This document shows, piece by piece, positions 55,209 through 64,000 of a stretch of DNA of 64,000 nucleotides; within the stretch, counting starts at the first letter, position 1; every line of letters begins with the position of its first letter. Location: the NCBI RefSeq assembly GCF_022605725.1, contig NC_065548.1, positions 9,705,644-9,769,643 on the forward strand. The letters are read 5' to 3'. The notes under the pieces were generated by a model. It did not search any database. It saw only the letters and a program-made list of their open reading frames with translations, and was not told the origin of the DNA. Both the position numbers and the translations under genes were made by a program. This DNA is from Anthonomus grandis grandis. Taxonomy: Eukaryota > Arthropoda > Insecta > Coleoptera > Curculionidae.

Positions 55209-56089
55209 TATCAAAAAATTGACCTCGAACTAAAATCCAAGCATTTTACAAAATTTTTAGGCTGTCATCACCTTTAAAATAGTTCTTTAAGGATGGGTCT
55301 ATCTATCCTGAGGGTCTATCTACTCTGAGGAAGTGTGTTTTTTTGTTTGTGGTTTTATTTTTTTATTTTGGTATTATAATATATCATAATATATATAAAT
55401 TAAAAAAAAGAAACATCAACAGATCCCCGTTAATAATAAACACCAAATAAAAATAAATCTCAATACCCAAAAAAAGAAAATATATAAAAAATTGAAGACA
55501 AACCAAAACATTTTACCCTTTTGTGTCAAAAAGTGAATCTTTAATGCCTTAATCCACAGAATAAATAGGCCTAAGTAATTTGTACCACCTATTCTCTCGT
55601 CTAAAGGCGCTTCACCGATGGCGCTAAAAACTAAACTTATTAAATAAAAATTTGTGGTTAAACTGATTTTACGTACTTAAATCTTATCTTTAACCTAAAT
55701 ATTATCTTGCTATTAACTATCCTGAATTTCTAACTTTATAAAACTAAACCCAAAAATCCCGACTAATAAAATTTTAAATACAAATAAATTTTAAGGCCGG
55801 ACCTGTGCAACTTTTCACGCTTTAGTGGCTGTGACTGAGGTCAGACGTCTAACAAAATAGTACGTGGGCGTATGTAGTCAAATTTTACGAATCAAATGTA
55901 TAAATTAAAAAAAAAAATTAATGGAATGATTAAATCTCGCTTAGACTATTACTTTATGAGTCTTTCCACGTAAAATTTTGCGATTTAAACAACATGCGTG
56001 CCATGTGATAATACAAGCAACACCGGCACACGGACTATTCGCGGCACATCAAAGATTCTAATAGATCTCTGAACTGGACTTCTGTCTAA

Positions 56090-56815
56090 GACGCATTAAA
56101 ATATTAATGATAGTAATAGAAAAACTTCTATTAAAAAGTAGGTATTGCATACATGTAAGTAACGATTAAAGATTATGTATAAATTGAAAGACTGATGAGG
56201 GTCCTATTATTTATTCGTCGTTGCTCGAAGTGATTGTACTGATACATGCGAATCAACTGATATTGGATAACATTTTCACACTAACCCTTGTGGTGAATTT
56301 TCCTTTTTGAAAATGTATATAAGATTTTGATAAATTGCTATAAGTTTAAACATTTTCTTTATTCCAATAATAGATCGCATACATGTTTGCAGTTAATAAT
56401 GTACAATTTTACTCGATAATATGGACCGTATCACAATATAAAAATAAAATTTTACTTATAACTAATACCTCTTTACAATGAACTACAAAATAAAGTGTAA
56501 CAAGATAATAACGCAGACATACTTAAAATAATAAAATCTAAAAAATCACAAGTTTAAAAGTTTGTTTAAGAAAATGAAACAAGGGACTTTTCATTTTAAT
56601 ACTATATTACAGCAACTCTTAAAAGTCAGTGTCCTCTAGGAACTCAATAATAGTATAAGAGCATTTAAACGTGACAAATTCTTTATCATATTTCACTTTT
56701 GGGTACTTTCATTTTTAAAAGATTCAAGCGGACGGTTCCATATTTTAATAATATTCACTAATCAATTTGGTACCAGTTTTATACAGGTAGGGGGAACTAT
56801 AACCGTCACATTTTG
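56090..56815. other. AT-rich intergenic sequence, no feature recognised
   Basis: No exon or repeat family was recognised. Confidence 0.45.
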
Positions 56816-56817
56816 GT

Positions 56818-57800
56818 TACAGGGTGATTCACCCCTTGAACCCGATGCACGCCAACCACAATATTTTAAATCGCACTACCCCTTTTGTGTCACCCTAATT
56901 TTGGAGTAGTACTTACGTAAGAATTTTTTCTAAATTTTATACAGGGTCAAAAAAGGTATAAGTTGAAACAAAATAAACTCTGTTTTATAAGGTCCTATTT
57001 TATTCAATTAAATGCTCAGAATACTTTCCATTTTCGGCTAAACAAAAATAGTACTATTTTGTAACTCATTTCTAACATTCTGAAAGCCTTTCCTTGGAAT
57101 AGATGCACACTTTGTAATAAATCCATTGCCAAAGATAATCAATTACTCTATCTTATTAATGGTAACCTTAATGGCGAAACTAACTTGAAAATGTTGGAAA
57201 CCATCGTATAACCCAAACTTGTCGAAGAAATAGAAAATTAGTTGGATATTCATGGGAGTAGGAACATAAACGAATATTTATTACATTTTTAACAAGATGG
57301 AACACCACCCCACTATGTTGGTAAAAAAGGAATAATCTGAGGCAATTTTCACATTATTCCTTTTTTAGATCAGTGGATCGGGAGAAGAGGTCTAATGAAA
57401 TGGCCGGCGAGATCACCAGATCTAACACTCTTCGACTCTTTTCTCTGAGGTCACTTTAAAGCTGTTGTAACGCAATCAGCTTCACTCGATGATCTTCGAC
57501 AACGGCTTATTACAGCATGTGCATCTATTCCAAGAGAAGTGTTTCAAAATATGAGAAATGAGTTTGAAAATAGATTATACTTTTGTTTAGCTCAAAATGG
57601 AATTCATTTTGAACATCGGATTAAATAAAATAACAGTTCATAAAAACAGAGTCTATTTTATTTAACTTATACGTTCTTTGATCCTATATAAAATTGAGGA
57701 CAAGTTCTTGTGCAGGTGAATACTACTCCAAAAGACCTTTAATTTAAGGTATCACAAAAGGGAATGGTGGTTGTCACATTTGTACCAAATTGCGCATTTC
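56818..57800 (+). mobile_element. deleted mariner nested in palindromic flanks
   Basis: The inner element 56942-57686 (745 bp) has TIRs CAGGGTCAAAAAAGGTATAA and its inverted partner near 57665-57686. TA dinucleotides lie outside both ends. The flanks 56818-56940 and 57689-57800 are themselves inverted copies (TTTGGAGTAGTA, CCCCTTTTGTG-like words). The left flank begins TACAGGGTGATTCACCC, which also looks like a mariner-type TIR. The same arrangement occurs at 18.6-19.07 kb, so the whole nested unit, not only the inner mariner, has been copied. Confidence 0.7.
57080..57630 (+). pseudogene. mariner transposase C-terminal remnant
   Basis: Frames encode FXQDGTPPHYVGKKG (second catalytic Asp kept), then IGRRGLMKWPARSPDLTLFD (third acidic site), LDDLRQRLITACASIP, and a tail NRLYFCLAQNGIHFEHRIK ending at TAA. 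The N-terminal DNA-binding half is missing and several stops or frameshifts occur. Confidence 0.8.
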
Positions 57801-57859
57801 TAACTTTTAGTTTCAGAAATACTCCTATTGAAAGTTTTAATATTGAGAACCTGTATACG

Positions 57860-59240
57860 CGTACAGTTTCTATTTTTAAGAAAAACTTTTATGTCTAGTT
57901 GTTTTGCGCATGATCACACTGTAACTGCTTAAAGAAAGTAGAGAAGTAATTTTTTTCAAACAGAGTGATTCATAAATATGCCAGCTGTGAAGTGTCAATA
58001 TATTGTCTGTAATAAAAGCTTATCTACATGTTTCCAATGGTTTTATTTTGAATATAGACCTAAGACACTGAAGAATAAAAATTCAACTGCTTATTACAGT
58101 ATTTCCCCAGAACACTATGTTAGAGCTAAGCCTGGATGACGTCTATGCACTATTTAAAGTTTGTTCATCTGTATGTACCTTTTAAGTTTATTTAAAGTCT
58201 GTGTGTCTATGTGTGTTCCTTTTTTTAAATATTATTGTAGGTAGCTGTATATTTTATTTTATTTTAGTTTATTGTGTTTTTTCTATTTTTGCGTTATCCT
58301 TTTTTAGTTTATAATTTAAACAATTTTTTTCAGCTTATTTTGTTAATAAAAATAAATCTATTTTGACTTTGGAAAATAGGCCGCACAGGAAAAGGTGAAT
58401 TTGTGGTTCGTAGTAAAAAAAGTGCATGGAGAAATGTAACTGGGGGTTTCTAGAGAAATAACTAGTGGGTTATCGCACTTGTATAGTACATGTATATAAC
58501 AATAGTTTTAATATCAAAAATTCTCAAATTAAGATAAAAGATAGAAAATATGTACACGTTGTTCTCTTATCACTTTCTTTTGGGAATTTTGTGTAAATTT
58601 TCGTTACCTCCATGTACTTGAAATTATTCCTGGTCTCTTCTAGGCATATGAAGTCAGTTTTCAAGTGTTCCAGGATTTTTTGTATGTAACTGTGCTACTA
58701 CTGTACTTAAATGTAACTATGCTAATACTACTGATGCTACGACTATAACTTATTAGTTACAATATTTTAAATTAAATTTAAAAATAAGTACTTTAAAGCT
58801 TTTTAAGTATTCATCATAATCAATCACGAATCAACTATCATTCTGTTTAGTAACATTTTAAATAAAACATTTCAATAACTATGGAGGAATTATTAAGGGA
58901 GAAATATTATTTTGAAAAACTATATTTGGTACAAAATGAACGCAGTACCTAAAATTATATATTATCTATCTATAAATCAAGTTGTGTAAAACAGTTTGTG
59001 TAGTTGTTTTTTGTCTGTTATTTCAAACATTTTTATATTCTTGTAGTGAACCTATATGTAGGGTTAATTGGGAAATAAAATTTATTTCATAAATAAAACA
59101 ATGCTTTATATAATCTATTTGTTAAATGTAAAGAAAAATATCAGTTTCTAGATACATTTTACGAAAACCAAACTATCGTTCTATATTTAATAAAAATTAA
59201 ACTACTTGTTTTTAAAAACTGTTTATTTTATCTCTAATAG
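57860..59240. other. AT-rich intergenic sequence, no confident feature
   Basis: A 54-codon ATG frame at 57978-58139 (MPAVKCQYIVCNKS) is too short and unsupported to call. Nothing else was recognised. Confidence 0.4.
59222..59227 (-). terminator. possible MBF2-gene polyadenylation signal
   Basis: Minus-strand AATAAA about 22 nt after the stop codon; very short 3' UTR if used. Confidence 0.4.
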
Positions 59241-59248
59241 CAATTGGT

Positions 59249-59700
59249 CTATTTTGCCCAAACATAAATATAAAACTCGATCCCATGACTAACATACGAA
59301 TTCATCTCTATGGTCACATAATTATGACCTACCCCACCTTCTGTGATATTAGCAGTACCACCGGTCTCGTCACTTTTCTGATTCAAGGCTTGCACGCAGT
59401 AGATTTTTTGGTCTCCATGCCATTCAGACTAAAAAAATTATTATTTTTTTATATGCTCCTAATAAGACATATTTCTACACTTACCTTGCCGCTTCTAGTA
59501 AAAAATGGAACCCTATGTAAATGAATATAGTCCTTAAAAACTAAATCTGCATCGGTCGTATTTGTGCAATTACCATCAATAACATCGTGTCCACTGGAGG
59601 CGTTGAGGTTCACACCATTGATTGAGATTTTGGATGCAAATGGAGGTTTCGCGAAAATAGTCGAGATACCTAACACCAAGCACACGAGGAACACCTTCAT
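59249..59700 (-). CDS. MBF2-family secreted protein, two exons
   Basis: Exon 59700-59485 and exon 59428-59249 join across a 56-bp intron (GTAAGTG...TTTTTTTAG) to encode 131 aa. Residues 1-17 (MKVFLVCLVLGISTIFA) form a signal peptide. Two potential N-glycosylation sites follow (NASS, NCTN). The C-terminal half, with CVQALNQ, GGTANITEGGVGHNYVTIEM and SHGIEFYIYV, has the Gly-rich GGVGxNxVTI and HGIxF pattern of the insect MBF2 family (PF15868). That family contains small secreted proteins often found in saliva or haemolymph, despite its transcription-factor name. The start is the ATG at 59700, because the upstream in-frame codon at 59709 is TTG. Precise function is unknown. Confidence 0.9.
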
Positions 59701-59748
59701 TTTTGTCAAGTTTTGTATATATTAGATTCAATGAGATCCTTGAGACTA

Positions 59749-59780
59749 TGAATCGAATTATTTTGCAATGACTTTATATA
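59749..59780 (-). promoter_or_regulatory. TATA box and initiator of the MBF2-like gene
   Basis: On the minus strand TATATAAAG (59780-59772) lies 31 nt upstream of the A in TTCATAG (A at 59749), an initiator-like word. This would give a 5' UTR of about 49 nt before the ATG at 59700. A strong TATA promoter fits a highly expressed, tissue-specific secreted protein. Confidence 0.7.
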
Positions 59781-59799
59781 CCTTGTTTTGCGATAACGA

Positions 59800-61960
59800 A
59801 TGAGTAATCGGTTTTGCCTTTAAAGTATTTGTTGTCAATACACTCAAGATGTAATCTATTTTGTGCTAAATGGTATTTACTTAATATAATATTATTAAAC
59901 TATTGTCTTAGGTCCTAGATATCTGAGAAATTTATCTATTTTAAGCATTCTGCAAATTTAGGTTTTAAGAATATCATCTTAAAAAAAATAACAACATACT
60001 TCAATCGTTCTACGATAGTTTTACGTAAAAGCGTTCTCTAGTTGTTACACTCATTTGCCTTCAAAGCAGGGTATGTGCTCTAAAAATGACATAAAGATTA
60101 CTTCGTTTAACGCCTTTAGATATCCCAAAAAAACGTCTCTAATGAAGTATATAGTGCACTCTTTCAGTTTTTACAATATATATAAAGTTGTTTTGGGTCT
60201 ACTTTTTCTACAAAGGCGAAGTAAATTTTTGGACATAATAAACCTTTTAATCGAGAATTATGAAGAACTATTAGAATACTCAATCAGTGATTATAAAAAC
60301 ATTGAGGAGCAAGATATCAAACTATGAGGCAACCCATTTTAATATGTAACCGCTTACACGAATTTTAAATGTGATAGTTAGCATTATGGAGTAATCTACT
60401 TTATTAAAAAAAAAAAACTTTATCACGCCTTACTAAAATCACTAAAAATGGTATCAATTTGAATACGAGGATCGATAGATTGATATTTTTAAATATAGGC
60501 ACAATATGTGATAAATTCCATGCATTTGGAACGTGATTGAATATGTATATGAGAAACTTTTAACACGTTTCTTAACAAAACAAAAGAAACTCTATCAGAG
60601 CATCAGACTTCCTTTTTGCTTGTAGTTGCTGAAAGTAATTAAAAAAAATATTAATTTGAAATTTGGAAAAATTGGAACATCGAAATTATACGAAAAAACT
60701 GGAATTTTAAAAAATCATTTAAATATAAATATAATTTTCTTGTTTCCAAAGACAAGACCAAGTCTCTTTTGATAATACAAAGTCTAGTTATTAGATAATA
60801 AGAATACTTATAAAAAAAGAGTATTAATTAAAACAAATATTTTATAAACCGTTCCTGGAGGTCTTCTTAAGAAGTTAGGAGCTTATGAGATTTGAGAACT
60901 GGGGTGGCTATGAGCAGGTGCATTGTTCTGGTGCAAGATTCACAAATTGTTTTTCCAAAACGAAATTTCGTGCTCGAAAATTTCCCAATAATAAGTTTGG
61001 TTTATAGTTTGACCCTCTGGAATCCATTCATGATGATGCCATGTTTCCAAAATGATTGAATCATGCAAAATCATGCAGAAATCAAATCTCTTTCTTCTAA
61101 GCTTAAGACTCTTAGTCTTCCAATGCTGGACAATGCAAGTCTCGTTAGCAATCTACATGAAAAAAGGATTTATGAACTACAGATTAAAAACATATTACTT
61201 GAATACGAGATATCAAGTTTAGAGGAACGACTGCGACTATCTTGCTAAATAAAAATAAGGATGTCAGTAAAGGATTGATAACTTATGGTCTTTGGGCAGA
61301 GTAGTGAAAGAATTCCACTTGCTTCAAAATAAGCAAATTTTTAATACGCAGACATGAAAAGGATACCACATTAGATTTGATTTCCATTTTATATCAAAAC
61401 GTAAGAGATCTTATGACAAAAAAGACTTCTTTCTCTTTGTTTTAATAAGAGTCTTACGCGATTATCACATTTCATTTTTCATTTCTTACACGATTATCAC
61501 TAAAACTTGGTTGGATCTCATTATCCAGGATGCAGAATGCTTTGAAGAGAGACATATTGTGTACAGAACTGACAGAAATAGTGAAAACAGTGCTAAAAGT
61601 AGTGAAGGTAGAGTGCTTTTGGCGTTTGAACGTCAAAAGTTGCAACTTTTGCAACAACTGTGGTGATTTGACTAAAAAAATCATCTAGTCTGTATCATCG
61701 GCATGTGAAGGTTTCGGTAGTGTGATAGTGATTATAATGTATCAGGTATCTCACGGTCAAATGCCGAGGGTAATCGGGATCTTAAACATAGTAACATAAG
61801 ATATGCCAAAGGCATTTTATTGTGCGACTACAGTGCTTATTTGGATCTTAGTATAATAGCATATTTAACTTGTAGCTCTGGATCTGCGCTTTGCAAACCG
61901 TGTCAATCAATAAATATTTAGGAATAGTTAACTGTGACTTGTGTCACATTGAAGATAATT
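59800..61960. other. intergenic sequence, no confident gene
   Basis: The frame 60055-60327 (starts at TTG; hydrophobic middle VLGLLFLQRRSKFLDIINLL) and the coiled-coil-like frame 61063-61248 lack family signatures or splice context. The latter may be part of the decayed LINE downstream. Confidence 0.4.
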
Positions 61961-61969
61961 CCAGAATCT

Positions 61970-63200
61970 AAATCTACTAAGTACTTAGACTATTCAAACA
62001 AATACATTTATGACCCAAGTATGGAATATCTGGACCCTTGCTTTCTTGGTTAAAATCTTATTTATCTAACAGAAAACAATAGGTGAACTTGAATGGCTTT
62101 TTATCTAAAGTCTTCAGTGTAACTTCTGGTGCTGCTCAGGAATCACACCTGGCACCTCGTTGGTTTTGTTTATTTATAAATGGCCTAATGAATTCAATAT
62201 CTTACTTCATGCTGCTGTTTGCTGATGACATGAAATTTTATCGTCAAATAAATTCTTTACAAGACCTAAATATATTGCAAACAGATCTAAACTATTTTCA
62301 ATTGGTGTTTAAGAAGTAGAATGTCTCTTAATATATCTAAGTGCTACTTTATGCGCTTTAGAAGATTAATTGAACCACTCTCAATATCACATTAGCGAAA
62401 CAAGTGTCGAGAGTAAGAAATAACGAGCTTTAGTTAGTGGTAAAACTATTTTGTAATAATAATTTGGCTATCATAGGCAGTTGAAGACTAAGACAGTTCA
62501 ACTTTCTGGAAAAGAAATATTACTTTACTTATTCCAGGACGTTGAGGAATAAAACCGAAAATATTTTTCTTTGGAATTTTGCTTCTATTTCTTCGAAAAA
62601 AAAATTGAATTTGTCTATACCAGGCAGTTGAGGACTAAACTGATTTAACTGTCTGAGAAAAAAAATCTATTCCTTATAATACTGCTCTTTCTCGAATCAA
62701 AGATTTTGGTGTTTACTTAGATACTAAGCATACATTTTTAGAACACTATGACATTATTATGGGTCTGGCAAACAGATTGCTAGAATTGATTAATAGAGGT
62801 AGTAAAGATTTTAAAAATACACCGTAAAAACTTTGTAAACATCTCTGGTCAGATCTATATTAGAGTTTTTAAACATCATTTGGTCACCATATTATGAGGC
62901 ACATGCAAACCGTCTAGAAATGGTTCATACAACACAAATTTAATAAATATGTCAAGGTAATATAGCTGAGCTTAGTCCTTCTTGTTCCAGCCTGATAAAC
63001 TCGTAATCTTTTCATATACCTGTCGGTCCTAGTATTTATTTTTTAGCTCGGTTAACAGAATATCAATGAATTTAAATAAACATTGTGATACTCAACTGAC
63101 GATGGCTGTGCACAATTTCATTGATTTGTCGGCCCTATTTGCGGAGTTAAATGAGAAACAGATCAACCTAGATGTTGGTTATCTTCGGTGCTATGTCAGG
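61970..63200 (+). pseudogene. decayed Jockey-like LINE, RT and C-terminal fragments
   Basis: Plus-strand frames contain LNGFLSKVFSVTSGAAQESH (degraded SGVPQGS block, about 62086-62145), LFINGLMNSI, LLFADDMKFYRQINSLQDL (about 62210-62270) and MSLNISKCYFMRF (about 62321). After about 300 bp of disrupted sequence comes SRIKDFGVYLDTKHTFLEHY (about 62690-62750). This order matches the RT and thumb regions of the intact copy at 52.7-55.0 kb, but with many stops. Confidence 0.8.
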
Positions 63201-64000
63201 CCCTCATAAAACTGTTAATATCATTCGAAAACAGGCACAAGAAGTAGATAATTCTCACCAAAGTCTTTTTTTCATTTCTAACCTCTAGAAAAGTACTACT
63301 ACATCAATAAAAACGTATTTTCGTACTGAAATAGTACACGCTGGATGGTGGAAATGTTTCCTCCTGCCAATCTAAAACGATCTCAAAAGATCAGTAAAAC
63401 ATAACATTCTATTCGGGATCTTTTAGGGTCATTTTTTTACAAATTTATAACACTTATGTACCTTTACGATTTGTTTAAACTTAACCTGACATTTCTGACT
63501 TTTATAGCAAACGTAAAGGTAATTTTGTAACAAAAAAGCTACCTATGAATGCTTATTATTTCAAATTTAAAAAAAAAACCGTTTTATCGCTGTCTCTGGA
63601 AAGCCGTTGCTAACATTAGTCCTGTATAATTGTATAACGCTGTATAAAAATGTTTTATTCAAAGCTACACCTCAAGGGCCAAGGGCAAACTTGCAGACGA
63701 ATATTCTGTCAATGTCTGCTACATTAAGGCCTAATTAGTAAGGAACATCCTATCCAGATATCCTTACCGGATAAGAAATGTAATTAGGTTCTGAACTAAT
63801 GTGTCTAATCAACCAGAGAGCTATGGATTTACTATTAAACCAGAGATTAGTAAATGTTTCTTCTTATCTTATTATTTCTGTGGAAGAGCAATAAGACTGA
63901 GAATGGGCACGATGTAATTTTACCCTCAATTACTAAATCTTCGTAGGAATTCCAAATTGTACGCACTTGTAGAATGTTGGAAGTTTAAGTTTAATTTGGT
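63200..64000. other. AT-rich sequence at window end, no feature recognised
   Basis: No coding or repeat signal was recognised. Confidence 0.45.

Larger units (their letters stand above)
52440..56081. mobile_element. long terminal-inverted-repeat element carrying a LINE
   Basis: AAGTCCAGTTCAGAGATCT at 52440-52458 is the start of an arm of about 120-140 bp. The arm includes TTAGAATCTTTGATGTG and TAGTCCGTG and reappears inverted at about 55945-56081. Without the LINE inside (52662-55208) the element would be about 1.1 kb. No transposase is visible, so it is probably non-autonomous. The target duplication could not be fixed, and the superfamily is unknown. Confidence 0.7.

Noticed and set aside
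57978..58139. 54-codon ATG frame starting MPAVKCQYIVCNKS, vaguely THAP-like
   Set aside because: Too short, lacks the complete C2CH pattern and has no splice or promoter context.
60055..60327. 90-codon hydrophobic frame, possible chemoreceptor fragment
   Set aside because: Starts at TTG, has no recognisable receptor signature and no flanking exons that extend it.
61063..61248. 61-codon coiled-coil-like frame
   Set aside because: No promoter, splice or homology support; may be part of the nearby decayed LINE or chance.
1..64000. tRNA, rRNA or snRNA genes
   Set aside because: No cloverleaf with intact A and B boxes, rRNA core or canonical snRNA motif was recognised by eye; a tRNAscan or Infernal run would be needed to exclude short ones.

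Overview
The window is AT-rich nuclear DNA from an insect. The evidence is spliceosomal genes with GTAAGT donors, an insect-restricted MBF2-family secreted protein, a ZAD-C2H2 zinc-finger gene, Jockey-like LINEs, a Copia element and mariner elements. A beetle is my best guess, but the sequence alone does not prove the order.

Three host genes can be reconstructed exon by exon, and a fourth is represented by one terminal exon. (1) UBAP1, the ubiquitin-binding ESCRT-I subunit, lies on the minus strand in three coding exons (40565-40359, 20964-19720, 12601-12476; 525 aa). Its first intron is 19.4 kb and its second 7.1 kb. (2) A 385-aa ZAD protein with eight C2H2 fingers lies on the plus strand in six exons (41061-50841). 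It is divergent from UBAP1 across 495 bp. (3) A 131-aa MBF2-like secreted protein lies on the minus strand in two exons (59700-59249) with a TATA box. (4) An unrecognised terminal exon lies on the minus strand at 52383-51892.

Most other sequence is mobile or repetitive. Positions 1-12,000 hold old tandem duplications, two decayed LINEs and two short fold-back insertions. UBAP1 intron 2 holds another fold-back insertion, a nearly complete DDE-like DNA transposon (13372-15863, almost identical 31-bp inverted repeats, an intron-containing gene with one nonsense codon), an LTR-like promoter, a decayed LINE and a mariner remnant. UBAP1 intron 1 holds a mariner with both ends, then a plus-strand (antisense) core promoter and splice donor, then about 11.5 kb of a 164-bp satellite with higher-order structure and conserved hairpins, then a 79-bp minisatellite and a GC-rich structured island. 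The zinc-finger introns hold a Jockey/CR1-like LINE, an inverted reverse-transcriptase fragment and a Copia provirus with 5-bp target duplication. Positions 52,440-56,081 form a long-inverted-repeat element carrying an open Jockey-like ORF. The right end holds a short mariner in palindromic flanks, the MBF2 gene and a decayed LINE.

The strongest candidates for something undescribed are: the satellite array, whose monomers carry two hairpins with compensated stems and which begins beside an antisense Inr+DPE promoter with a duplicated splice donor; a set of four short insertions that share a fold-back body and 11-13 bp target duplications; and the DDE-like transposon. No database search was possible, so family names rest on motifs read from the translation.
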